In this document: in pieces, positions 7,443 to 15,327 of the stretch | Position numbering within the stretch: position 1 is the first letter of the stretch | Layout of the letters: each line of letters begins with the position of its first letter | DNA from: Opitutus sp. | GTDB lineage: Bacteria; Verrucomicrobiota; Verrucomicrobiia; Opitutales; Opitutaceae | Assembly (NCBI GenBank): GCA_024998815.1 | Contig: JACEUQ010000001.1 | Coordinates: 1,674,001-1,738,000 of the forward strand | Direction: 5' to 3' | DNA: 64,000 bases | Notes under the pieces: model-generated | The model's database searches: none | Told to the model about the DNA's origin: nothing | The model's input: the letters and a program-made list of their open reading frames with translations, nothing else | Program-made: the position numbers and the translations under genes

Positions 7443-8451
7443 AATCGTCGGCACGGAAGCCCTGACGCTTCCCCATTGGCAAAAAGGACTCGGTGAGGAG
7501 GAGCTAGCCTTACTCCGGCCCTACCTCACCCCGCGCGCTGAACGGGCTACCACCATCCCCTGTGAGCGAACGTTTCGCGGTTGTGGTTGCCGTTACCGCA
7601 TCGTCGAACACGACGACGATACCATCGTCGGCATTTGTGATGAGGGCCACTGTGAACGACGCGCCTTCACCGCCGACGAGATCGTCCTCTACGGCCTTAA
7701 CGACCTAAAACTCGCCGCAGCCCTCGCCTCCGCGCTAGGGCTGCAACCGCTCACCTCAGCCGCCGACACGGTCCCCGCCAAAGTACTTCCCATCGCCACC
7801 CTGAGCGGAGAGGACGGCCGCACCACCCAAGTGCTGCTTGTCCGCACCCGCGACCCCGAGGCGGCCGTTGATAAACTCACGCGCCACCTCACCACCAAAC
7901 CCATTCTCCTTTTTCCGACAGCCACCAACCTCACACCTTCGGTCGTGGCGCGCCTACACCACCAAGGCTGGCCCTACCGCGTTCTCGAAAACCTTCTCTT
8001 CTTCCGCCCGACCGGAATCATGGCAACGCCCGACGCCGCCGAAGCCATCGCGGAAATGGCTGAATCCCTGATTGGGAAAAAAACCTGCACTGCGTTGACC
8101 GTGCCGGAGGGTACGCGCTGGGGCGAAGTCGCCCTTACTTTCAATGGCAACGACAGCCACGTCGCCACCGTGCAGGTACGGGGAGTACGGCAGCGTATCA
8201 CCGCCCACGACCTCGGTTTATTGGACACCCGTACCCAGCGCCCGGATCAACAATGGGGATTACTCCAAAAACTGGCCGAATGCGGTGGGCATTTCGGCTG
8301 GATCGACGCCAAAAAACACGACGCCACCAAAAAGACCAAGGGCCGCCTCAGCCAGGCCCTCCGCCGTGCTTTCGGTATCAAAACCGAGCCCATCGAATGG
8401 CGGAAAGAGGACAATGCGTGGGTGACCGAGTTTAATATTTCGCAGAAATAG
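7417..8451 (+). CDS. Unknown protein of the tyrosine-recombinase element, 344 residues
   Basis: It overlaps the preceding gene. Around residues 49-77 it has C.RTFRGCGCRYRIVE…GICDEGHCERR, a cluster of five Cys plus His that could bind zinc. A middle section (VLLVRTRDPEAAVDKLTRHL…ILLFPTATNLTPSVVARLHHQGWPYRVLENL) looks like a Rossmann-type alpha/beta domain. The C-terminus is basic and helical (KKTKGRLSQALRRAFG). No family was recognised. Its tight linkage with the 399-residue protein suggests one functional unit. Confidence 0.65.
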   Translation: MSPIWRSLEIVGTEALTLPHWQKGLGEEELALLRPYLTPRAERATTIPCERTFRGCGCRYRIVEHDDDTIVGICDEGHCERRAFTADEIVLYGLNDLKLAAALASALGLQPLTSAADTVPAKVLPIATLSGEDGRTTQVLLVRTRDPEAAVDKLTRHLTTKPILLFPTATNLTPSVVARLHHQGWPYRVLENLLFFRPTGIMATPDAAEAIAEMAESLIGKKTCTALTVPEGTRWGEVALTFNGNDSHVATVQVRGVRQRITAHDLGLLDTRTQRPDQQWGLLQKLAECGGHFGWIDAKKHDATKKTKGRLSQALRRAFGIKTEPIEWRKEDNAWVTEFNISQK

Positions 8452-8741
8452 CAGCGGCGCGCGGCGTGTCGCTTGGATCTTCGGGGTCTTGCGAATACAA
8501 AAAACCAAAAAACACGGCCAGTACACAGATAAATATCGCAAGTGGCGCTTTAACCACCTTTCCCAAATTGTAGTCAAACTGGCTAAGTTACGCTCCACCG
8601 GGTTTGCGGTAACGAAACTGGCTCAATCGGCGGTCGCCTTGATTGCCGTTGGCGGCGTTACCGGCAATGTCATTTATACTGGTTTTACGCATTTTGTATC
8701 CAGGTAACGCCCCGACCCCATTTTAATGGCCTATCTGAATC
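8452..8741. other. Right part of the tyrosine-recombinase element, no clear gene
   Basis: A 72-codon plus-strand frame (8489-8707) with a basic N-terminus and one hydrophobic segment exists, but it has no family match or convincing start, so I do not call it. The stretch ends near the degenerate attC end CTAGGCTC. Confidence 0.4.
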
Positions 8742-8757
8742 TAGGCTCGTCCGTCTG

Positions 8758-9102
8758 TCAGGAATCGTATCTTACATTAAATATCAGCAGGACAGGAATA
8801 TAAACAACGATGAGGCATATTACATGAAACCACCAAGGGGTGTTATTAAGAAGGCCGCTAAGCCAAGTGAGTATAATATATACGCACGCGGGAACTAAGA
8901 ACACAGAAACAATATACCCGACCAACGCAGCCGTTTTATCGGCCGAATATCGGAGATGGAGCCAAGCCAATCCCGCACACAGGACTGCAAGTCCTAACGT
9001 TTTGATGTAATTATTCATTTCTAAGCCCCCAGTCCAAACCAGGAGGATCCCAATTCCCGCACACAGGACTGCAAGTCCTAACGTTTTGATGTAATTATTC
9101 AT
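8758..9102 (-). CDS. Small membrane protein with an internal tandem duplication of its 5' end
   Basis: It has two or three membrane helices (AALVGYIVSVFLVPACVYIIL and WFHVICLIVVYIPVLLIF). An 84-bp segment containing the ribosome-binding site (GGGGGC), the ATG and the first 28 codons is perfectly duplicated in frame, so MNNYIKTLGLAVLCAG occurs twice. The ancestral product probably starts at the inner ATG (9018, 86 residues). The outer ATG used here gives 114 residues. It sits next to a degenerate attC end, so it is probably a cassette gene. Function unknown. Confidence 0.6.
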   Translation of the reverse strand: MNNYIKTLGLAVLCAGIGILLVWTGGLEMNNYIKTLGLAVLCAGLAWLHLRYSADKTAALVGYIVSVFLVPACVYIILTWLSGLLNNTPWWFHVICLIVVYIPVLLIFNVRYDS

Positions 9103-9138
9103 TTCTAAGCCCCCAGTCCAAACCAGGAGGATCCCAAT
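8971..9138. repeat. Perfect 84-bp tandem duplication
   Basis: Two identical 84-bp units (8971-9054 and 9055-9138) begin TCCCGCACACAGGACTGCAA. Because 84 is a multiple of three, the duplication keeps the reading frame of the overlapping membrane-protein gene. Identity of the copies points to a recent event. Confidence 0.95.
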
Positions 9139-9233
9139 CTTTGGGCACAGATCCTCCTGCACCCTCTAAGATGTCGCTTGTTGTAGTATGGCAATTCCCA
9201 GACTTTTTTCCGCCGTCACCTCCCCTTAGTTTA

Positions 9234-11040
9234 GAGCCTGTCCCGAAAGCATAAAAACTTAGCAGTGAACTATTAGCATAAGTTTAATGATGCCTAAAGA
9301 GGGGTAATTCCCTGGTTTTGGTCAAAAAAAAGCCGCTATAATCGGCCATGAAGTCAAAACCCGTATCCGCCACCTCGGCCATTGCCCTGCAACGCTGGTT
9401 GCGTCCGGCGCTAACGCCAGTCGGTGCCAATAAAGATTACGCCGAGTTTCGCCAGCAATTGGAAGGACTCGACGCGTTGTTGCGTGGCAGCCACTTGGAG
9501 ACGATGGCGATGGACTTTGCCAAGGCGGGGGCAGGCCAAGCCAGTGTCGCACAACTACGCCAGCGTATGGAGTTTGCGCTCAAAGCGTTACGCTTTGAAG
9601 TGTTGCGGGTGCATTTGGGCAACATATCCTTTCGCGAGCTTTCCCGTAGCATTGCCTCAAGTGATTTACTGGCGGATTTTTGCGGTGTTCGCACGCTTGA
9701 GGGAATCAAGGGGGCGTCCAAAAGTGTGCTGGAGCGGGCCTCGAAGTTTTTCACCGCCGAACAGGTGCGCTGGATGGGGCAAGTGTTGGTGGAGATGTGC
9801 GGCGAGAAGGATCGCGCCACTGAACTCGGGTTGAGCGCGCCGCTGGACATGGATGTTTGCCTCATCGACGGCACGTGCTTGGAGACCAACATCCACTTCC
9901 CGGTGGACTGGGTGCTGTTGCGTGATGTGTCCAAGACTTTGCTCAAGGCCATGATTTTAATCCGCCGCGCTGGACTGCTCCACCGTATGCCTGAAGAGCC
10001 GGAGTGCTTTGCCAAGCAGATGAACAAGTTGTGCATGTCAATGACCCACGCAGGCCGCCGCAACGACGCCAAGCGCGCGCGTAAACAGATCCTGCGCAAG
10101 ATGAAGACGCTGTTACGCACGATCGGAGAACATGCCCGCCGCCACCGCGACCTGTTGGCGCAGAAGTATAGCCAAACCCATTACAGCCAACGCCAAACCA
10201 AGCGGATAACCACCCGCATCGACGCTATGCTCGGCCAACTGCCCGCCGTCATCAAGCAGGCCCACGAGCGCATCATCGGCGGACGCCCGGTGCCCAACGA
10301 CCAAAAGATCCTCAGCGTGCATGAACTTGATGTGAACGTACTGGTTCGCGGCAAAGCAGGGAGCCAAGTCGAGTTTGGCAACTCGTTGCTGTTGAGCGAG
10401 GCGCTCTCCGGTTTAATCACCGACTGGCAACTCTACCAGGGCGCGGCTCCGGCAGAATGGTGCCAACTCGAGGAAAGCCTGGCGCGGCAGAACCGCTTTG
10501 ACCTGAGTGCGCCGATTAGCGCGGTCGGCACCGACCGCGGCTTCGCCACCAAAAAAACTTCCGCAATGCTCAAGCAACAAGACGTTTACGATGCGGTATG
10601 CCCGCGTGATCCGCACGCGCTCAAGGAGCGTTTGAGCGAAAAACGCTTCGCCCAATTGCAGCGGCGCCGTTCGGCGACCGAAGCGCGCATTGCGATCCTC
10701 AAACAACGCCTCGGCGGACGCTTGCGCTGTAAAGGGTTTGCCAACCGCTACCGTTCGGTGGGTTGGAGTGTACTCGGTCACAACCTCTGGCTGGTGTCAC
10801 GAATCCTTGCCGAGGAAATAACACTTCCGCTGGCCGCTTAATTCAATTTTCCGGCAAAAATGTGAATAACCCTGGGGCTCGCCCCGGCTTTGCCGTACCT
10901 TACTACCGCGCTTGGGGGCGGGAAAAATCGATTCGGGCCGCCGTTTAACGTCGCTGGGGTGATTCGTGCCACCTCGTTCGCCCGCAATCCCAATGGACCT
11001 CTGCGCACTTTTTAAAAATCCGGAAATTTGGGACAGGCTC
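9234..11040 (+). mobile_element. Complete insertion sequence, DDE type, TA-flanked
   Basis: Terminal inverted repeats GAGCCTGTCCC at 9234-9244 and GGGACAGGCTC at 11030-11040 enclose one transposase gene. TA flanks both ends, consistent with a 2-bp target duplication. It interrupts the restriction-endonuclease-like cassette gene whose 5' part lies at 11041-11550. Confidence 0.85.
9348..10841 (+). CDS. DDE transposase of the insertion sequence
   Basis: 497 residues. DMDVCLIDGTCLETNIHFPVDWVLL (about 168-190) is the first-Asp motif of IS4/IS5-superfamily enzymes. AVGTDRGFATKK (about 391-402) carries the second Asp, and ATEARIAILKQRLGGRLRCKGF the catalytic Glu. The C-terminus SVLGHNLWLVSRIL is typical of these transposases. 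I favour an IS5/IS1182-like or ISNCY group but cannot fix it. The reading frame is intact, so the IS may still be active. Confidence 0.85.
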   Translation: MKSKPVSATSAIALQRWLRPALTPVGANKDYAEFRQQLEGLDALLRGSHLETMAMDFAKAGAGQASVAQLRQRMEFALKALRFEVLRVHLGNISFRELSRSIASSDLLADFCGVRTLEGIKGASKSVLERASKFFTAEQVRWMGQVLVEMCGEKDRATELGLSAPLDMDVCLIDGTCLETNIHFPVDWVLLRDVSKTLLKAMILIRRAGLLHRMPEEPECFAKQMNKLCMSMTHAGRRNDAKRARKQILRKMKTLLRTIGEHARRHRDLLAQKYSQTHYSQRQTKRITTRIDAMLGQLPAVIKQAHERIIGGRPVPNDQKILSVHELDVNVLVRGKAGSQVEFGNSLLLSEALSGLITDWQLYQGAAPAEWCQLEESLARQNRFDLSAPISAVGTDRGFATKKTSAMLKQQDVYDAVCPRDPHALKERLSEKRFAQLQRRRSATEARIAILKQRLGGRLRCKGFANRYRSVGWSVLGHNLWLVSRILAEEITLPLAA

Positions 11041-11550
11041 TATATATGGTTCCTGAATTATTATCGCCTTAATGCGCGCACATTCCTCAGCAGCATTCTT
11101 GCTGCGATTATCCATGTATGTAGAGTATTTATTAGCCAAAAAACTACTCGACCTAACTTCTATTGCGGCGACCGCCTTTTTCACTACATCATCATCATCA
11201 AGATCAGATGGATTCAACGCATCAAAATCACTTCGCTTAAATATTAATAAATCCGGCTTTTTCCCTATATTATTTAATTCATCCTTATACGCCTGAAAAA
11301 AATCAGAAAAACCTTCGTCGCCAGCAGCAAGAGTATCATCTCTGCCATATTTGACTGCAACATAATCAGCAGAGTTTTCATTAATTGCACCAAAAACAAC
11401 TCGCTCTGCCCAATCACCCTGTTCCTTATTGGTCAGAAATTCAGAACTAGCCGTGGAAGGAGTTCGCCCCTCAATGCGTGTTTCAGTGTCGATCCCAAAG
11501 GGACCTGACGTAATAAGACGTAGGATTTCTTGTTGATATGATTCCGACAT
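11041..11550 (-). pseudogene. AccI-like restriction endonuclease gene, 3' end removed by an IS
   Basis: The first 170 or so codons of a cassette gene, broken by the IS at 9234-11040. The segment EFLTNKEQGDWAERVV…VKYGRDDTL…NNIGKKPDLLIFKRSDFDAL…VAAIEVRSSSFLANKYSTY resembles the AccI family, with a PD…EVR-type nuclease core (KKPDLLIF and AIEVRSS). After IIIQEPYI the frame runs into IS sequence. The matching 3' end and any partner methyltransferase are not found left of the IS. The nuclease core is mostly present, but the protein is probably inactive. Family assignment comes from recall of motifs only. Confidence 0.6.
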
Positions 11551-11564
11551 AAAGTTTTATTTTT

Positions 11565-11667
11565 GCCCAACGTTTAAGCTCAGCGACGAACGTGCTTGGC
11601 GCGGAGTGTGCTGCTCGGAGCACAATCCGTGACAAGCATGTTCGTTCGCTGTAGCGCTTGGTTCGGC
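11565..11667 (-). other. attC site of the 104-residue-protein cassette (copy 1)
   Basis: 103 bp, ends GCCCAAC and GTTCGGC, arms GACGAACGTGCTTGG and CAAGCATGTTCGTTC. The cassette-end element follows. Confidence 0.95.
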
Positions 11668-11728
11668 TCAGTACTGTTTGGGTTTCTGGCTCCAGCGATA
11701 TTCATACGCAAAAATTTATAAATTGAGC

Positions 11729-12043
11729 TTATGGCTTCATTATTTTAGTAAGATCTATAAAACGATCCGCACCAAATAATTCGCAGTAGGGTAATTTCGA
11801 CAACTCAAATCGCAATCGTCCTCGGTCAACAGGAACATGCGTCTTTGCCTCTAAACATAAATGGGCCAGAAGTGTTGAACCAACTAATCTGATAACATCT
11901 ACCTCCTGAATTCCCTGCGCCAATAACCGAGAATAATGGATTCCGATTTCAGGCAAGGCGGGATCTAAGCGACTTTTGGCAACAATGCTGGCGATAAATG
12001 CATTAAACTGCTGCAAATCGTCTTTCTTTAATTTTTTACTCAC
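11729..12043 (-). CDS. Hypothetical helical protein, 104 residues (copy 1 of 3)
   Basis: A soluble, mainly helical protein (MSKKLKKDDLQQFNAFIASIVAKSRL…) with no family I recognise. The same protein is encoded at 29002-29316 and 37873-38187. This copy differs from those two by synonymous changes in adjacent codons (ATC AGA here, ATT CGA there) and in its flanking element. The two distal copies are therefore closer to each other. Confidence 0.65.
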   Translation of the reverse strand: MSKKLKKDDLQQFNAFIASIVAKSRLDPALPEIGIHYSRLLAQGIQEVDVIRLVGSTLLAHLCLEAKTHVPVDRGRLRFELSKLPYCELFGADRFIDLTKIMKP

Positions 12044-12105
12044 AAAAAATTGGGGGGTTAAGTTTCAATATTACTAACGATTACAATGTGTTTTTAGTCA
12101 TTCTT

Positions 12106-12208
12106 GCCGAACGTTTAAGCTCAGCGATGAACGTGCTTGGCGCGGAGTATGCTGCTCGGAGCATAATCCGTGACAAGCATGTTCATTCGCTGTAGCGCTT
12201 GGTTCGGC
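12106..12208 (-). other. attC site of the BLUF cassette
   Basis: 103 bp, ends GCCGAAC and GTTCGGC, arms GATGAACGTGCTTGG and CAAGCATGTTCATTC. Confidence 0.95.
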
Positions 12209-12252
12209 TCAATCGTTTTAATTTCCGTTAAACCTCAAATTCACATTTAGCA

Positions 12253-12675
12253 TCAATCAGACATTTTGGCATACAACTTAAAAGAAGTAACCAATCGCCC
12301 AATCCTTGAACGAGAAATACTAGATAAATCAAAATCAGGACTTAAGACATCGTTAAATCCCTCCATTTCTATACTTGTCAATGTACTAGTATCACGGAAA
12401 GCCATAGTCCAATCAGCGAAATCGCGTTCCTGAATCACCTTTTTAGAGATAAGTCGCAATAAAGAATGACGCGGATCCAGCTTTATACCGCCATACAACT
12501 TTTCGACAAGCACTTCCTCGCCCTCCAAAACTTGCATAAACCTTCCGCCACCATAAAAAAGAACCCCAGTTAATCCTTCGGCACAATTACGACGGCGCGC
12601 AACAGCAAGTATATTGCGAATATCCACCGAAGAAACCGAACTAGACGCGTTACTAAAATATATTAGTTGTATCAT
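12253..12675 (-). CDS. Short BLUF-domain blue-light photoreceptor
   Basis: 140 residues, nearly all BLUF domain (flavin-binding blue-light sensor) with a short helical C-terminal extension and no enzymatic output domain. The key flavin-site residues are in place: Tyr6 in LIYFS, Asn30 in ARRRN and Gln48 in RFMQVLEG. The Tyr-Asn and Tyr-Gln spacings (24 and 42) equal those of AppA Tyr21/Asn45/Gln63. LDPRHSLLRLI and RDFADWTMAF are further family marks. Short BLUF proteins signal through partner proteins. No partner is encoded next to it. Confidence 0.9.
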   Translation of the reverse strand: MIQLIYFSNASSSVSSVDIRNILAVARRRNCAEGLTGVLFYGGGRFMQVLEGEEVLVEKLYGGIKLDPRHSLLRLISKKVIQERDFADWTMAFRDTSTLTSIEMEGFNDVLSPDFDLSSISRSRIGRLVTSFKLYAKMSD

Positions 12676-12691
12676 GATTGTTTTTATTTCT

Positions 12692-12794
12692 GCCGAACGT
12701 TTAAGCTCAGCGATGAACGTGCTTGGCGCGGAGCATGCTGCTCGGAGCACGATCCGTGACAAGCATGTTCATTCGCTGTAGCGCCTGGTTCGGC
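12692..12794 (-). other. attC site of the CxxC-protein cassette
   Basis: 103 bp, ends GCCGAAC and GTTCGGC, standard arms. The cassette-end element follows. Confidence 0.95.
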
Positions 12795-12844
12795 TCGGTA
12801 AGGTTTGGGCTTCTGGCTCCAGCGATTTTCATACGCAATAAAAT

Positions 12845-13114
12845 CTAAAAATCGCCCAAAAACCATTCAATCTTGGAACACTGCTTACAAACCAAAGCAG
12901 TCGCATCGTCAGCCCAAAAACCATGATTAAACGTAGTGGAAAGCTTGTATGGCCGAGGATCAAATTTTACGCACTCGCAATGTGAACACTTCACCAACTT
13001 ACCAGCCCTTGTAAATTCCTCTTTTTCAGGAGGCACGGGAATCATCAGGCCATCATTCTTAATTGACGCAGCAGCAGCCGATAATCCACGTGCGATAGAC
13101 TTTAATTTTGGCAT
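12845..13114 (-). CDS. Small protein with two CxxC pairs, probable zinc ribbon
   Basis: 89 residues. KCSHCECVKF (about 42-51) and VCKQCSKIEWF (about 76-86) form two CxxC knuckles of a likely zinc ribbon, preceded by a helical, Ala-rich N-terminus. Such proteins may bind nucleic acids or proteins, but I recognise no specific family. The frame is open upstream through attC. The start at MPKLKSIARG is favoured by its position just outside the site. Confidence 0.65.
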   Translation of the reverse strand: MPKLKSIARGLSAAAASIKNDGLMIPVPPEKEEFTRAGKLVKCSHCECVKFDPRPYKLSTTFNHGFWADDATALVCKQCSKIEWFLGDF

Positions 13115-13130
13115 AGTGGGTTTTAATTTT

Positions 13131-13233
13131 GCCGAACGTTTAAGCTCAGCGATGAACTGCGTTGGCGCGGAGTGTGCTGCTCGGAGCACAATCCGTGACA
13201 ATGCAGTTCATTCGCTGTAGCGCCTGGTTCGGC
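13131..13233 (-). other. attC site of the 106-residue membrane-protein cassette
   Basis: 103 bp, ends GCCGAAC and GTTCGGC, arms GATGAACTGCGTTGG and CAATGCAGTTCATTC. The cassette-end element follows. Confidence 0.95.
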
Positions 13234-13302
13234 TCCGTAAAGATTGGGTTTCTGGCTCCAGAGATATTCATTCGCAAATTTTTGAGTGCCGTAGATCAAA
13301 CA

Positions 13303-13623
13303 TCATTTCGCGTATCTTCCGGTCTTACGAATATCAGGAATTATATGCCGGAATAAATAAACGATCTTAAACCAGCCGGAAGTCTCTAAAGCCAAAAGAA
13401 CGCCCCAAAGGGTGCTTTGCCCTCCGATGTAACGTTCTTTCCAATGTAAAAACGTAAGAACATATGAAAACAATAAAACCGGAACCAATGCAATACCACC
13501 CAGAACCATGAGGGGCGTAATTTTGAATATCGCACCAAGCCCGAGTAGTAGAAGTCCAACGCAACCTACGTAGCCAAGTTTTTTTAGCCACGCAAATTTA
13601 CCAGTAAAGTCACTATTTGTCAT
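13303..13623 (-). CDS. Small membrane protein, 106 residues
   Basis: Two strong hydrophobic segments (LGYVGCVGLLLLGLGAIF and LMVLGGIALVPVLLFSYVL) in the first half, then a polar C-terminal part with one more weakly hydrophobic stretch. No family was recognised. Its start is 12 bp from the upstream attC. Confidence 0.6.
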   Translation of the reverse strand: MTNSDFTGKFAWLKKLGYVGCVGLLLLGLGAIFKITPLMVLGGIALVPVLLFSYVLTFLHWKERYIGGQSTLWGVLLALETSGWFKIVYLFRHIIPDIRKTGRYAK

Positions 13624-13635
13624 TTTGATATTTTT

Positions 13636-13738
13636 GCCGAACGTTCAAGCTCAGCGATGAACGTGCTTGGCGCGGAGTATGCTGCTCGGAGCATAATCCG
13701 TGACAAGCACGTTCATTCGCTGTAGCGCCTGGTTCGGC
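13636..13738 (-). other. attC site of the SHOCT-protein cassette
   Basis: 103 bp, ends GCCGAAC and GTTCGGC, arms GATGAACGTGCTTGG and CAAGCACGTTCATTC. The cassette-end element follows. Confidence 0.95.
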
Positions 13739-13816
13739 TCAGTAAGATTGGTTCTGGCTCCAGCGATATTAATACGCTTGGTTTCGGCGTTTGAGGATCT
13801 GTGTTGAATCGTAGAA

Positions 13817-14002
13817 TTACTTTAAAATAATAGACTTCTTGGCATCAAATTCTGCTTGGCTAATAACGCCTTTATCGCGCAGTTCACTAAGCGTCTTTAG
13901 TTCTTCATAACGGTTCGACGACTGAGAGCGTAAAGCGAGAACCTTGTAAACAGTGTAACAAATAATGCCAACTATCCAGACAAGCCATATGTAATCGTTC
14001 AT
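13817..14002 (-). CDS. Membrane-anchored SHOCT-domain protein
   Basis: 61 residues: one N-terminal membrane helix (IWLVWIVGIICYTVYKVLAL), then a C-terminal SHOCT motif, LKTLSELRDKGVISQAEFDAKKSIIL. SHOCT is a short helical domain at protein C-termini, thought to mediate interactions. Small membrane-plus-SHOCT proteins are common, but their role is unknown. Confidence 0.8.
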   Translation of the reverse strand: MNDYIWLVWIVGIICYTVYKVLALRSQSSNRYEELKTLSELRDKGVISQAEFDAKKSIILK

Positions 14003-14090
14003 TGGTGCGAGGTTTTTGATTATTAATTATTAAACAAGAAATTGGTATATACGGCAAATAAAACTTAAAAAAACTATTCCGATTAATTTT

Positions 14091-14193
14091 GCCGAACGTC
14101 TAAGCTCAGCGATAAACGTGCTTGGCGCGGAGTATGCTGCTCGGAGCATAATCCGTGACAAGCATGTTTATTCGCTGTAGCGCTTTGTTCGGC
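14091..14193 (-). other. attC site of the 144-residue-protein cassette
   Basis: 103 bp, ends GCCGAAC and GTTCGGC, arms GATAAACGTGCTTGG and CAAGCATGTTTATTC, a compensated change. The cassette-end element follows. Confidence 0.95.
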
Positions 14194-14247
14194 TCAGTAC
14201 GGATTGAGTTTCTGGCTCCAGAGATATTCATACGCCAATGGTTCAGC

Positions 14248-14682
14248 TCATTCTTCATTTTGAGAACCTCGATAAAATCCAGTGATAACTCGCTCTCTTT
14301 CTACCGTTGGTTTCATATAAATGACACTTGCAACCACCTGTGTAAAATGGGCAACAACAAATGTATTATTTCCGCTAGTATCCATCCCCTTAAATAATAA
14401 AGTGTGCGGCTCTTTCAGAAAAATACTATGAACATAAATACCAAAAGCGTGAACGATAACGTCGTGATCCTTAGGAGCACTCGACTTAAGATCATTGATT
14501 GCTTCGCTAAGAGCTGTGAACGTGGATTCAGCGTGACTGGTGATCTTGGGGATTACGAATTCTGGAAGAGTCGTATGCTCGGCAAGATGATTCATCCAAG
14601 GGCTACTGAGCCCCAAGTTAAAATTTTTTGCGGTGCTAGCCAATTTTGCCAGCGAGGCACTGAGTTCAGGTGATATTTCCAT
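14248..14682 (-). CDS. Hypothetical cassette protein, 144 residues
   Basis: A soluble protein, helical N-terminal half and more beta-like C-terminal half (HTLLFKGMDTSGNNTFVVAHFTQVVASVIYM). No recognised family, signal or membrane segment. Start 11 bp from the upstream attC. Confidence 0.6.
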   Translation of the reverse strand: MEISPELSASLAKLASTAKNFNLGLSSPWMNHLAEHTTLPEFVIPKITSHAESTFTALSEAINDLKSSAPKDHDVIVHAFGIYVHSIFLKEPHTLLFKGMDTSGNNTFVVAHFTQVVASVIYMKPTVERERVITGFYRGSQNEE

Positions 14683-14693
14683 TTTTTAATTTT

Positions 14694-14796
14694 GCCGAAC
14701 GTTTAAGCTCAGCGACGAACGTGCTTGGCGCGGAGCGTGCTGCTCGGAGCACGATCCGTGACAAGCATGTTCGTTCGCTGTAGCGCCTGGTTCGGC
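14694..14796 (-). other. attC site of a probable gene-less cassette
   Basis: 103 bp, ends GCCGAAC and GTTCGGC, arms GACGAACGTGCTTGG and CAAGCATGTTCGTTC. The cassette-end element follows. Confidence 0.95.
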
Positions 14797-15120
14797 TCCG
14801 TAAGATTGGTTCTGGTTCCAGAGACTTTCATGCGCCTTCGTTTGTTTGGTCTTTTAAAAATTGAAAATGATCAATTTGCGAGTCCGATTTCAACCATTCG
14901 AAGTCTTTCGGCTTTCGCTTAACGGTGCCTTATTTCCGAATTCGCAAACCTGAATCATTATTTCGCGAATCCGAATTCCGAAATCCGATTCCGCGTGAAC
15001 CTTCCGATTCTGAATCGGCGTCCTCGCCGCCGTCTCGATGCTCATACGCATATTCAGAGTTAGTAAATAAACGCAGTTTTTAGCGATTCGCATTACTAAT
15101 TCCGAAATGGTCTTAATTCT
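14797..15120. other. Cassette body without a convincing gene
   Basis: A 67-codon minus-strand frame (14890-15093) is present but has an unusual composition and no family match. The sequence instead shows repeated near-palindromic words built on GATTCGGAATTC-like text (CGAATTCCGAAATCCGATTCCG and similar). I treat it as gene-less or decayed. Confidence 0.45.
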
Positions 15121-15223
15121 GCCGAACGTTAAAGCTCAGCGATGAACGTGCTTGGCGCGGAGTGTGCTGCTCGGAGCACGATCCGTGACAAGCACGTTCA
15201 TTCGCTGTAGCGCCTGGTTCGGC
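15121..15223 (-). other. attC site of the repeat-protein cassette (copy 1)
   Basis: 103 bp, ends GCCGAAC and GTTCGGC, arms GATGAACGTGCTTGG and CAAGCACGTTCATTC. Confidence 0.95.
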
Positions 15224-15327
15224 TCTGTGGTTTCGATTTCGGAGTCATCCGCAAAAACGAAAAGGGCCAGCCATTCCAATCATAACACGCTTGAAACTCT
15301 GGCCCTAAGCGGGATCTAGTTACAATA

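Larger units (their letters stand above)
4241..8741. mobile_element. GC-rich tyrosine-recombinase element inserted within an attC
   Basis: About 4.5 kb with a composition like the chromosome and unlike the AT-rich cassettes around it. It contains a tyrosine recombinase, an excisionase-like HTH gene and two overlapping unknown genes, all on the plus strand. Left and right borders fall in attC-like sequence, and both contain AGGCT. The exact attachment sites are not resolved. It has the gene order of a small integrative element. Confidence 0.6.
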
